Shown: piece after piece, positions 10,957 through 20,187 of the stretch
How the letters are laid out: each line of letters opens with the position of its first letter
Numbering within the stretch: position 1 is the first letter of the stretch
Origin: Bacteroidia bacterium
GTDB lineage: Bacteria; Bacteroidota; Bacteroidia; Flavobacteriales; Flavobacteriaceae
Length of the DNA: 64,000 nucleotides
Reading direction: 5' to 3'
Assembly: GCA_030427585.1 (NCBI GenBank)
Contig: JAUIBW010000007.1
Coordinates: 1 to 64,000, forward strand
The notes under the pieces: model-generated
Seen by the model: the letters and a program-made list of their open reading frames with translations, nothing else
What the model was told of the DNA's origin: nothing
The model's database searches: none
Made by a program: the position numbers and the translations under genes

Positions 10957-11508
10957 GTGGGTTTAGACCAACTCATAAAAAGATGTAAGAAAAAAAATGC
11001 TCAGGCACAAGAACAATTGTATAGATTATACAGCAGTAAATTGTTTTCGATTTGCTTAAAATATTCTAGTGATGTTTCAAGTGCAGAAGATACCTTGCAA
11101 GATGCTTTTATAACTATTTTTGATAAAATTGGTCAATATAAAAATCAAGGCTCTTTTGAAGGGTGGATAAAACGAGTAACTATTAATACAGCATTACAGA
11201 AATATCGAAAACAAAAAGTTTTTGATATCATTAATGAAGAACAGATTGAAGAAGTTGAAGTTGAAGTCGATGAAGAAGAGATCTCTATGGATTATCTTTT
11301 AGAGATTATACAGCAATTACCCGATCGATATCGATTAGTGTTTAATCTATATGTGTTAGATGGTTATTCCCATAAAGAAGTTTCAGAAATGTTAGAAATA
11401 TCTGTAGGAACCTCTAAATCTAATCTGGCAAGAGCAAGAAATATTTTGAAAGAAAAAATACAAACCAACCAAGAGCTTTATGTTCGACCAATTGAAGAAC
11501 GAAGATGA
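10957..11508 (+). CDS. ECF RNA polymerase sigma factor
   Basis: Sigma70 r2/r4 regions: SSAEDTLQDAFITIFDKIGQYKNQGSFEGWIKRVTINTA, DGYSHKEVSEMLEISVGTSKSNLARAR; GTG start. Confidence 0.92.
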   Translation: MGLDQLIKRCKKKNAQAQEQLYRLYSSKLFSICLKYSSDVSSAEDTLQDAFITIFDKIGQYKNQGSFEGWIKRVTINTALQKYRKQKVFDIINEEQIEEVEVEVDEEEISMDYLLEIIQQLPDRYRLVFNLYVLDGYSHKEVSEMLEISVGTSKSNLARARNILKEKIQTNQELYVRPIEERR

Positions 11509-13106
11509 GTGATAAAAAAAATATAGATCGTTTATTTCAGGAAAAATTCAAAGATTTTGAAGTCATTCCCGATGAAATAGTATGGGAAAAAATAAAGGCA
11601 CATCAAAATAAAAACAAAAAAAGAGTTTTTCTGATCCCATTTTGGTATAGAGTTGCTGGGGTAGCAGCATTAATTGCCCTTATATTAGGTATAAGCTCTT
11701 TACCTTTTAGTACTAGCATAGAACAAAATGATATCATCACCGATTCTGATACTCAAAATACAATTGAACATACAAAAACGACACCTAACAAGCAGGTCAA
11801 ACCGTCTTTAGAAGATGTTATAGTCACTACAGAAGAAAAAGAAGCCAACCCGACTAATCAAAAAACAAAAAACACTAATCTTGATGAGGATAATGATGCT
11901 GGTCAACATAATTATTTTGAGCCTTCTGCTACAAAAGAAAATGCGGTTGCTAAAACTCTGGAGCAAGTGCCTTCGCAACCCAAAAACAGTGATAAATTAA
12001 GCCCTGCTCCCCATTCTGCAACTAAAAACAGAATTGCAAATCATACTGAATCAAATAATAGCAATACGGCACAAATCCCTTCTAATCCAAAAGAAGGGCC
12101 TGGTACTACACAAGATAATACCATCGAAAAAACCACTATAGCTGACCAAAAGGACAAAAAATCCATTTCAGAAAAAGAACCTCCTTTTTTTGTAACACCA
12201 AATGAGAAAAGTAACACAACCACTCAAGGTTTAGCCGAAAATAGTATTGATAATGATACAAAGAACAAAACCCCCGAAGAAGATGTTGAGAATACAAATG
12301 ACAACGGTAAGAAATCCATCTTTGATGTTATACATAAAGATGGTAATGAAGAAATAGCTAAAGAATCCTCATCAACCAAAAAATGGAATGTTGCGCCTAA
12401 TGTCGCCCCTGTATATTATAGTTCTATCGGAAGCGGATCTTCGATTGATGCCCAATTTGCAGATAATAACAAAAACGGACAAGTAAATATGAGTTATGGT
12501 GTGCATGTTTCTTATGCCATAAACAAAAGATTTAGTGTGCGTTCTGGAGTAAATAAAGTAGATCTTAGTTATAATACCAAAGGTATTGGTTTTTCTCCAT
12601 CAGCAGTTGGGCAAAACCTAGAAAATGTAAACTATAACGCTACTGCCGGAGCCATTTTGATTTCTGATATCGGAAACGTAAGAAATACTGATATCGGGTC
12701 TGAATTCTCTGATCTTAACAGAAATGCGATAGAACAAAAACAAAATGTAGGATTACTTAATCAAAGTATTGCCTATTTAGAAGTTCCGGTTGAAATGAAA
12801 TATGCTTTGGTTGATAAAAAAATTGGAGTAAATATGATTGGAGGTATCAGTACATTATTCTTACAGGGCAACGAAATTTCTATAGAGGCTGGTGATTTTG
12901 AAACTCCTATAGGAGAAGCCAATAATCTTAATGATGTAAGTTTTAGTGGTAATATAGGGATAGGTGTCGATTATAATATATCAGATCAATTTGAGATTAA
13001 TCTCGAGCCTATTTTTAAGTATCAGTTTAATGCCTTTAATGACAATGCCAATAATTTTAAGCCTTATTATTTTGGTGTATATACTGGAGTAAGTATCAAA
13101 TTTTAA
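11505..13106 (+). CDS. predicted dual-membrane-spanning anti-sigma-like protein (N-terminal cytoplasmic domain, single TM, disordered linker, C-terminal outer-membrane beta-barrel)
   Basis: Overlaps the sigma gene stop by 4 nt; TM RVAGVAALIALILGISSLPF; about 225-aa polar linker; beta-barrel-like end ...YYFGVYTGVSIKF. Confidence 0.75.
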   Translation: MSDKKNIDRLFQEKFKDFEVIPDEIVWEKIKAHQNKNKKRVFLIPFWYRVAGVAALIALILGISSLPFSTSIEQNDIITDSDTQNTIEHTKTTPNKQVKPSLEDVIVTTEEKEANPTNQKTKNTNLDEDNDAGQHNYFEPSATKENAVAKTLEQVPSQPKNSDKLSPAPHSATKNRIANHTESNNSNTAQIPSNPKEGPGTTQDNTIEKTTIADQKDKKSISEKEPPFFVTPNEKSNTTTQGLAENSIDNDTKNKTPEEDVENTNDNGKKSIFDVIHKDGNEEIAKESSSTKKWNVAPNVAPVYYSSIGSGSSIDAQFADNNKNGQVNMSYGVHVSYAINKRFSVRSGVNKVDLSYNTKGIGFSPSAVGQNLENVNYNATAGAILISDIGNVRNTDIGSEFSDLNRNAIEQKQNVGLLNQSIAYLEVPVEMKYALVDKKIGVNMIGGISTLFLQGNEISIEAGDFETPIGEANNLNDVSFSGNIGIGVDYNISDQFEINLEPIFKYQFNAFNDNANNFKPYYFGVYTGVSIKF

Positions 13107-13140
13107 GAAACATAACGATTTTTTAGTTGGTTAGGTAGTT

Positions 13141-13328
13141 ATTGCTTTAAAACCCGGCTTATGTATTAAAAAATCTATTACAGTTTCCAACTACTGCAAA
13201 ATATAGCGCTTCGCTACATTTTTAAGTATAACCATAGCGATGCTATGCTGAAACTAATAAAATGTTATATTTTATGGTAATTGAAACCTTCATAACGAAG
13301 TTTTAATACATAAGCCGGGTAAAGCAAT
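13141..13328. repeat. ~188-bp imperfect palindrome, MITE-like
   Basis: Terminal arms ATTGCTTTAAAACCCGGCTTATGTATTAAAA / TTTTAATACATAAGCCGGGTAAAGCAAT are complementary apart from a 3-nt indel; internal arms also pair. Confidence 0.75.
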
Positions 13329-13335
13329 GATGAAC

Positions 13336-13363
13336 AAAGCCGTTTCTGGGGAGAAACGGCTTT
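13336..13363. terminator. hairpin terminator-like
   Basis: AAAGCCGTTTCT-GGGG-AGAAACGGCTTT. Confidence 0.7.
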
Positions 13364-13512
13364 CGGTTTTTCATAAAATGAGATTTGCTTCTAATTTAAA
13401 ATAGGATCTCTTTTTTTTCTTTTAGCTCTTTTTAATAAGCTCACAATCCACGTCACAACCGAAAAGACATTTCTTCTTTATCTTTAATGGTTTAGGCTCT
13501 TTCATGTCTATT

Positions 13513-13911
13513 TTATTTATTTTCCTTTACAAGTCTTCTGTGTTCTTGTGATATCTTAGACAAAATTTCGATTATGCTTTTTAATTTCAAACTATACTTA
13601 GATGATCGTAAATGTTTATCTGTGATTTTGCTTAATAATTTAGATTCATTTTTAACTCTTTTAATTAAGTCTTTATCGGTTAGCACAATATTCAACACAG
13701 TAATCGAGTCTTGTGCTCGTGTAAAATCCTCTATGTTCTTTTCATAAACACTCATTGATTTATCATTAGATTCTAAAGGAACTGAAGTGCCTAATAAAAC
13801 TGAAGTAATCCTTTTTGTGCCTACTACCTGTTTAGCTTGAGCAACAACAAAGTTTAAGGAGCATAATAATAGAAGGGTTGCTATTGGTTTTAAGAGGCCG
13901 GCTTTTTTCAT
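13513..13911 (-). CDS. hypothetical secreted protein
   Basis: Signal peptide MKKAGLLKPIATLLLLCSLNFVVAQA; ATGA overlap with upstream plsC. Confidence 0.6.
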   Translation of the reverse strand: MKKAGLLKPIATLLLLCSLNFVVAQAKQVVGTKRITSVLLGTSVPLESNDKSMSVYEKNIEDFTRAQDSITVLNIVLTDKDLIKRVKNESKLLSKITDKHLRSSKYSLKLKSIIEILSKISQEHRRLVKENK

Positions 13912-14651
13912 AAAGTGAGATCTTTTTCTAATTTTTTTAAAATAAGAGTATGTGTTTTTTCTTTCAGCTCTTTTTTGTGCTCTTGTGTTAATCCTTCTGT
14001 AGGGACCTCTTTAAGAACACGAGCTCTCATAATTCCCGGGCTCCCGCTAAAAAAAGTGTACGAAAATCGTTTTTTATTATCTAAAAACACTAACGGCACT
14101 ATAGGAATTTGGTGATCTATCGCTAATCTGAAGGCTCCATCTTTAAATTCGTCCAAAATCACAGATTCATCATCGGGAACTCCTCCTTCTGGAAAAATAC
14201 AAATACTTGTACCATCATGTAACCTTGCCTGTGCACGATCAAATACTTCTTTCCTGCTTCGCTGGCTACTTCGATCTACCAATATACAAGTGCGTTTATA
14301 GAAAAATCCAAAAATCGGGATTTTTGCCAGCTCTTTTTTCCCTACAAATACAAAAGGGTTTTTTATGGCATATAGCATTAACATAATGTCGGTCATCGAG
14401 GTATGATTAGCAACAAACATGTAACTTTTTTTACGATCGGGTTCTGCTTCTTTGGTAACTTTGGGTAAAAAACCTGATCCATACAACACGATTTTTGCCC
14501 ATAACCTGGCAACTACAAAAAATTGTGAATACCATTCTTCTCTCGACGAAAGCACTAATAACACAGGAAACATAACAAGTATAGGAATACCCATAACGAT
14601 ATAAAACCAGATACGCCATAGTAGGATAAGTATGTTTCTAAGTATATACAT
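13908..14651 (-). CDS. plsC: 1-acyl-sn-glycerol-3-phosphate acyltransferase
   Basis: NHTSMTD (NHxxxxD) and FPEGGVPDD motifs. Start uncertain; MYILRNILILL favoured over the ORF start at 14669. Confidence 0.88.
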   Translation of the reverse strand: MYILRNILILLWRIWFYIVMGIPILVMFPVLLVLSSREEWYSQFFVVARLWAKIVLYGSGFLPKVTKEAEPDRKKSYMFVANHTSMTDIMLMLYAIKNPFVFVGKKELAKIPIFGFFYKRTCILVDRSSQRSRKEVFDRAQARLHDGTSICIFPEGGVPDDESVILDEFKDGAFRLAIDHQIPIVPLVFLDNKKRFSYTFFSGSPGIMRARVLKEVPTEGLTQEHKKELKEKTHTLILKKLEKDLTL

Positions 14652-14864
14652 CTCCTCAAAAATACACAATTGGTTTGAGCTATGTGAACAAAAAAATTAC
14701 CTTTGCCGAAAATAGTATAGTTATATACTTGAAGTATAAGCAGGCAGAACATTATTTATTATACTAAAATCTGTAAACTAAATACTTCATTAATTTTTAG
14801 AAATCAATAAGATACGTAACCAACGTTTAAAACGTAAAACCGTAATAAAAGATAATATATTACC

Positions 14865-15833
14865 ATGTCCAGAATTCTAACAGGAATACAGAGTACAGGC
14901 ACTCCGCATTTAGGAAACCTATTAGGAGCTATAATTCCGGCAATTCAAATGGCCAATGAGCCAGAAAACGATTCGTTTTTGTTTATTGCCAATATGCACT
15001 CGCTTACACAAATAAAGGATGCCAAGACATTACGAGAAAACACCTATTCTACTGCTGCTGCCTGGTTGGCTTGTGGGCTGGATATAGAAAAAACTGTTTT
15101 TTATCGACAGAGTGATATCCCGCAGGTCACAGAATTATCGTGGTATCTAAGCTGTTTTTTCCCTTATCAACGACTAACGCTTGCACATTCGTTTAAGGAT
15201 AAAGCAGATCGTCTCGAAGATGTAAATGCTGGATTATTTACCTATCCTATGCTAATGGCGGCCGATATCCTGCTCTATGATGCAGAGATTATTCCTGTAG
15301 GAAAAGATCAGCTACAACATCTTGAAATGACTCGCGATGTAGCTTCGCGAATGCATAACCAAATGGGTGAAATGTTTGTAATACCCGAAGCCCAGGTGCA
15401 AAAAGAAACCATGTATGTGCCGGGAACAGATGGTGGTAAGATGAGTAAATCAAAAGGAAATATCATTAACCTGTTTTTACCAGATAAAAAACTGCGTAAG
15501 CAGATTATGTCTATCGAGACCGATAGTACTCCGCTAGAAGAACCAAAAGATCCCGATACCTGTAACTTATTTGCGCTATATAAACTTATCGCTACCGTAG
15601 AACAGCAAGAAGAAATGCGTAAGAATTATCAGGGAGGAAACTACGGATATGGACATGCAAAACAAGCTTTTTATGAACTATTAATCGAAAAATTTGCTTC
15701 TGAACGCGAACGTTATGCCTATTATATGGATAACCTTAATGAAATAGACGAAGCCCTGGCTATTGGGGCCCAAAAAGCTACTGCTATTGCCGATACTGTA
15801 TTAGCAAGAGTTAGGGAGAAGGTTGGGTATTAG
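14865..15833 (+). CDS. trpS: tryptophanyl-tRNA synthetase
   Basis: GIQSTGTPHLGNLLGA (HIGH-like) and KMSKSKGN. Confidence 0.97.
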   Translation: MSRILTGIQSTGTPHLGNLLGAIIPAIQMANEPENDSFLFIANMHSLTQIKDAKTLRENTYSTAAAWLACGLDIEKTVFYRQSDIPQVTELSWYLSCFFPYQRLTLAHSFKDKADRLEDVNAGLFTYPMLMAADILLYDAEIIPVGKDQLQHLEMTRDVASRMHNQMGEMFVIPEAQVQKETMYVPGTDGGKMSKSKGNIINLFLPDKKLRKQIMSIETDSTPLEEPKDPDTCNLFALYKLIATVEQQEEMRKNYQGGNYGYGHAKQAFYELLIEKFASERERYAYYMDNLNEIDEALAIGAQKATAIADTVLARVREKVGY

Positions 15834-15950
15834 TTTAACAAATAGCTAGTTACAAAGTCTAAAAGAAGCAAAGTTGCAAAGTTTTTGATAACTAATATTA
15901 TTTATTGATGATTTGTTTTTATGCCAGTAGCACAAAAAAACACTTTCGTA

Positions 15951-15981
15951 GACCTTCAAGGTTTTAAAAACCTTGAAGGTC
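15951..15981. repeat. GACCT-type perfect hairpin
   Basis: GACCTTCAAGGTTTT-A-AAAACCTTGAAGGTC, 15-bp arms. Confidence 0.8.
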
Positions 15982-16352
15982 TAGGCCAAAGACATGACAG
16001 TTATGAACTATCATAAGGTTATTTTCTTAAGAAACTGTAAAACAGTTAATAACTCTCTTTATAAACTATAAACCCAGCACCAATAATACCTAGCCTTGGT
16101 AACAAAGAAAAATCGCTATAATCTCTGTGGTAAATCATTATTGGTTTTACCATTTTTCTTTTTAAATTAGTCTTCTCAAATTTTTCTATCCAGAAAAATT
16201 TAAAAATTACACTGCTTTTATAAATCATAAACTGGTAGGCCTTATTGGGTTTATATTGTTGTTATAAGCAATCACAAGAATGCTAAACTCAAGTAACATT
16301 TTCATTCTCTAAGACATATACTAAAAACCGAAACATAAAATACTTAATTCAA

Positions 16353-17930
16353 ATGACTAAAATACTCACAGCATTATTAATACTATCATCATTTATTTCA
16401 TTAGGACAGCAAACAACAGAATTTATTATTTCTGGTGGAATACAAGACAATAATCCAAATATTAATAACATTTTATCTGATGCAATTACAAGTCTTAATG
16501 GCAATGGTACTATTACAATAAAGGGAGATATAGAAATTCTTACTGATTTCGAAATTCCAAAAGGAATAGAACTTAATTTTTTTAAAGGAAATTTTCTAAA
16601 GATATATAGCAATGTAAAATTAACTCTTAATTGCAGTATCGATGCAGGTATGTATCAAATATTTGATTTTATATCTGATAACGATCCTTTAACAGAAGAT
16701 GGCAAAATAATAGGTAAACCAATTGTTCAAAATATCAATGTGAAATGGTTTGGAGCAAAGGGAGATAATATAACCGATGATACAGACGCTATTCAAAAAG
16801 CAATCTTTTTATCTCAACTAAACCATAAAATTGTTTTTCTCCCAAGAGGAGGTTATATGATTAAAAAATCTCTCACAATTGACACAAGTGATAACCGTTT
16901 TTTATTTTTAAGAATCCAAGGGGAAACAGCAAGAGGGTCAATAATAAGAACCGATTCTAACATTAAAGCTATTTTCAATCTCGAAATGCCTAGTACTGAT
17001 ACAATAAATGATATGATTATAAAAGATTTGACTCTTATATTTTATAATCCCAACTATAACCCGGTTTATAATATATATAACCCCGATGATCCAACCAACC
17101 AAGATGATTTTAAATCTATTTTGGTAACTGGAATCAAAATAAGTCAAAACCAAAGAGGTTTGATTGAAAACATAATTTTCAGGAATCTTCAGTATGATAT
17201 TTATGCAGACCACTTTTGGTCAAGTACTATAAGAAATTGTACTAGTATTTTAGATACGAGATATGACAAGTATGAAGCTCAGCATAAAAACAGATATAGG
17301 TTTAATGAACAATGTAATCAGCTATTAATTGAAAGCTGTGTTTTAAGTAATAGTGCTAAAAAAGATAGTGAATATTTAGTACTTATAAATGGCCCCTCTT
17401 CTAACATAAGTTTTAATAATTGCACTTTTGAATATGGAAAAGGTGTTCATATAGATAATAGACCTGTGTTGGGAGAGTCTATTGCAGATTTAACAAATAT
17501 TTCTTTTATCGGTTGTTATTGGGAATGGTTTCAATATGAAGCTTTAAGCATTAATAATAATGCACATGTGAAAGGTATTACAGTTATGAATAATTATTTC
17601 AATGCTATAAAGCCCGATAAGATTTGTAATAAAGGTATTCCTAATGACCATGCTTTGCCTAATCACGCTATTATTTTAGGAGGAGTTAAAGGAATGTCTA
17701 TCATTAATTCTTATTTTATTGATTGGTTGAAAAACCCTATTTATAATGGAAGTACTTCTTCGGAAAACATTAATATTAATATGAATGAATGGAAATCCAG
17801 AGAAAAGCTAATATCCCATGAAAATTATTGTAATGCAAGTAAAGATGATTATTGGACCAATTCGAAATATCCTATCATCAACAATATTCCTATTGGAAGT
17901 ACTGTAACTAATTCGTCAAAAGTGAACTAA
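16353..17930 (+). CDS. pectate-lyase-like right-handed beta-helix protein, secreted
   Basis: Signal peptide; NVKWFGAKGDNITDDTDAIQKAI motif typical of the Pectate_lyase_3 superfamily. Confidence 0.8.
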   Translation: MTKILTALLILSSFISLGQQTTEFIISGGIQDNNPNINNILSDAITSLNGNGTITIKGDIEILTDFEIPKGIELNFFKGNFLKIYSNVKLTLNCSIDAGMYQIFDFISDNDPLTEDGKIIGKPIVQNINVKWFGAKGDNITDDTDAIQKAIFLSQLNHKIVFLPRGGYMIKKSLTIDTSDNRFLFLRIQGETARGSIIRTDSNIKAIFNLEMPSTDTINDMIIKDLTLIFYNPNYNPVYNIYNPDDPTNQDDFKSILVTGIKISQNQRGLIENIIFRNLQYDIYADHFWSSTIRNCTSILDTRYDKYEAQHKNRYRFNEQCNQLLIESCVLSNSAKKDSEYLVLINGPSSNISFNNCTFEYGKGVHIDNRPVLGESIADLTNISFIGCYWEWFQYEALSINNNAHVKGITVMNNYFNAIKPDKICNKGIPNDHALPNHAIILGGVKGMSIINSYFIDWLKNPIYNGSTSSENININMNEWKSREKLISHENYCNASKDDYWTNSKYPIINNIPIGSTVTNSSKVN

Positions 17931-17980
17931 TTTAAAAAACTTATAAAACGAATGTATGAAGCCATTTCATACATCAATCG

Positions 17981-18892
17981 TTGGCCGTAAGTAAACGAAA
18001 TGAAAACAAAGCTGTTACTGTAATATCAAAAAAAATACAAAAATTGACTTTTGATGTTAATGAAGATTTAACTAAACTTAAACAAGAAACTAATACAATA
18101 AAAACCAACAAACATAATTCATTAACCTTTTTAAAACTCTTAAAACCAATGTTTACTACACCCACTTTTTATAAATTTCGCAATAGCGAGTTTATACAAT
18201 ATCTTACCGATGTAAAAAAAAATGTACTACAGCGAGATCCGCAGGCATTACAAGTTGTAACACAGATCGATGCCTTAAACCAGCAAATCTCTGTTATGGA
18301 TGGGGTATATAAAAAACAACTGGGCAGTACCATCACCCAGGAGCTAGAAGCACTAGATAAGCGCCGAGACCTTGCCATTATAGGGATAAGAACAGCTGTA
18401 GAAGCATACACCTATCATTATGATCAGATCAAACAAGATGCTGGCAAAGACCTATTGCAGAGTATAGACCAATATGGCGGTACTATCGCAAGGCAAAATT
18501 ACCAAACAGAAACCACCAACCTACGTAATCTTATACAAGATTGGTCTACTGTTTCTTCTCTAAAATCCGCGATTACTGCTTTGGGACTTGCCGATTGGGC
18601 AAAAGAACTGGGAGAAAGCAATGATTTGTTTAATACCAAATACCTGGAACGTAATACCGAGTATGCCGTAGATAGTAAGGTAAATGTTACCGAGCTTAGA
18701 GACAAAGCCAAAGAAAGCTATACCATACTAATTAATCATATTACGGCTCATGCCACCCTAAACCCATCTAAAGATTATGATACTGTAGTACAAGAAATCA
18801 ATACACTAACCGAGCAATACAATATCCTTGTAGAAAAAAGAGGGGCAATTAGCACCGATACCGATATAGAAGAAGAAATGATACAAGAGTAG
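17981..18892 (+). CDS. DUF6261-like helical protein
   Basis: FYKFRNSEFIQYLTDVKKNVLQRDPQAL...DKRRDLAIIGIRTAVEAYTYHYD resembles DUF6261 proteins from memory. TTG start; the true start may be internal. Confidence 0.65.
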   Translation: MAVSKRNENKAVTVISKKIQKLTFDVNEDLTKLKQETNTIKTNKHNSLTFLKLLKPMFTTPTFYKFRNSEFIQYLTDVKKNVLQRDPQALQVVTQIDALNQQISVMDGVYKKQLGSTITQELEALDKRRDLAIIGIRTAVEAYTYHYDQIKQDAGKDLLQSIDQYGGTIARQNYQTETTNLRNLIQDWSTVSSLKSAITALGLADWAKELGESNDLFNTKYLERNTEYAVDSKVNVTELRDKAKESYTILINHITAHATLNPSKDYDTVVQEINTLTEQYNILVEKRGAISTDTDIEEEMIQE

Positions 18893-18900
18893 GATGATTA

Positions 18901-19077
18901 CTGCATCATGCAGCAACTCTTACCAGGGTTAAAAAACTTTGTTGCATGATGCAGGAACAAAATCCAGATTTAGAAAAGCGTGCTGCACCATGCAGGGGCA
19001 AAATCTACGGTTAAAAAAGCTTCCTGCATGATGCAGCAATACATTCTAATCATAAAAAACCTTCTTGCATGGTGCAG
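18901..19077 (+). repeat. five-unit 41-bp-period palindrome array (CTGCA-NNN-TGCAG)
   Basis: 13-nt palindromes start at 18901, 18942, 18983, 19024 and 19065, exactly 41 bp apart. Confidence 0.95.
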
Positions 19078-19090
19078 CAGGGTTTTTGAA

Positions 19091-19121
19091 GACCTCACAG
19101 GTTTCGGAAACCTGTGAGGTC
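19091..19121. repeat. GACCT-type perfect hairpin
   Basis: GACCTCACAGGTTT-CGG-AAACCTGTGAGGTC, 14-bp arms. Confidence 0.85.
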
Positions 19122-19561
19122 TATATCAAATATTGGTAAAGAAAGCATTATATCTTGATAGCATTATGGATACAAGGAACCCTAAAAAATATGCAACATC
19201 GAAATGAAGGGGGGATTTACCCCTTATTTTTGAGGGGGCTACAACTAGTTTTACTCATTATTATTAATGTATAATAGTTAAAATACAGTCTCATATAAAA
19301 AAAATTAATATATCCCATACGGGTTCCCGTAAGAATTGTAAGAATTTTCTCCGTAATTTAAGATCAGGAAAAATTCTTAAGAACATGTTTAGAAACCATA
19401 TATATCAAAAATTGGTAGTTTTTAGAAAATACGCTTTTTAAACAGTTTCTTAATTGCGGGATCAATACCTATACCTAGATATAAAGTATATACCTATAGG
19501 TTAGGTTTTTAACAATTTTTAGTACTACAAACTGAGATATAGTTATTCGTATATCCTATTG

Positions 19562-19792
19562 TTAGTATTTGAATTTAAAAAAGTCAGAGAGAGGATACTC
19601 TAATGCATTGCAGAGCAACCTGATTACTTCGACAGAAGGTCTGGTGTCTGCTTTTTCGATATCAATAATAGTTCGGTAACTTACTCCGGATTTTTCGGCT
19701 AATTCTACCAATGTTAATCCAGCGTCTAGCCGTAAACTTCGCAGTCGATTGCCTAATGCTTCTTTGAATTTATCATCTTTAGCCATCCTCAA
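19562..19792 (-). CDS. XRE-family HTH regulator (module 1)
   Basis: LGNRLRSLRLDAGLTLVELAEKSGVSYRTIIDIEKADTRPSVEVIRLLCNAL. Confidence 0.92.
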   Translation of the reverse strand: MRMAKDDKFKEALGNRLRSLRLDAGLTLVELAEKSGVSYRTIIDIEKADTRPSVEVIRLLCNALEYPLSDFFKFKY

Positions 19793-19868
19793 AAATGACT
19801 AATTTCCTGTTAGCAAAAATACAGCAGGTACCTCTATTTTATTAAACACTTGATTATCTGTTATAAAT

Positions 19869-19884
19869 ATGCAGTATATTGCAT
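19869..19884. promoter_or_regulatory. imperfect palindrome in divergent promoter, candidate operator
   Basis: ATGCAGTA|TATTGCAT, 7 of 8 positions symmetric. Confidence 0.4.
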
Positions 19885-19910
19885 AGTAAAATTAAAAGAT
19901 ATCTCAAGTT

Positions 19911-20162
19911 ATGACCAAAGAAGAGTTGTATCACTATATGTTGGCGTATCAAAAAGAACATCTATTTAGTGAAAAAGGCCAAAGCAATTTTATCGCGCTA
20001 TTAAAAACTTTAAAACCTGATAGTAATCCAAAAGAAGAATTATACCACTATATGTTGGCATATCAAAAAGAACATTTGTTTAGCGAAAAAGACCAAAGTA
20101 ATTTTATTAAAATATTAAACACCTTAAAACCTGATAGCAATTCAAAAGAAGAAGAAAAGTGA
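19911..20162 (+). CDS. microprotein A1 (two tandem 38-aa repeats)
   Basis: KEELYHYMLAYQKEHLFSEKGQSNFIALLKTLKPDSNP repeated; 114-nt direct repeat (19917-20030, 20031-20144) with several synonymous differences. Confidence 0.85.
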   Translation: MTKEELYHYMLAYQKEHLFSEKGQSNFIALLKTLKPDSNPKEELYHYMLAYQKEHLFSEKDQSNFIKILNTLKPDSNSKEEEK

Positions 20163-20187
20163 AAATATAAATTAAAAATCAATAGTC

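Noticed and set aside
16046-16228. 60-aa minus-strand ORF
   Set aside because: Short, no homology recognised, no clear start context.
16353-17930. Prophage tailspike or polysaccharide-degradation locus
   Set aside because: A pectate-lyase-like helix and signal peptide are present, but no phage or PUL genes surround it.
18901-19077. 41-bp array as a CRISPR
   Set aside because: Conserved unit is only 13 nt, the intervals are similar to one another rather than unique, and no cas genes are present.
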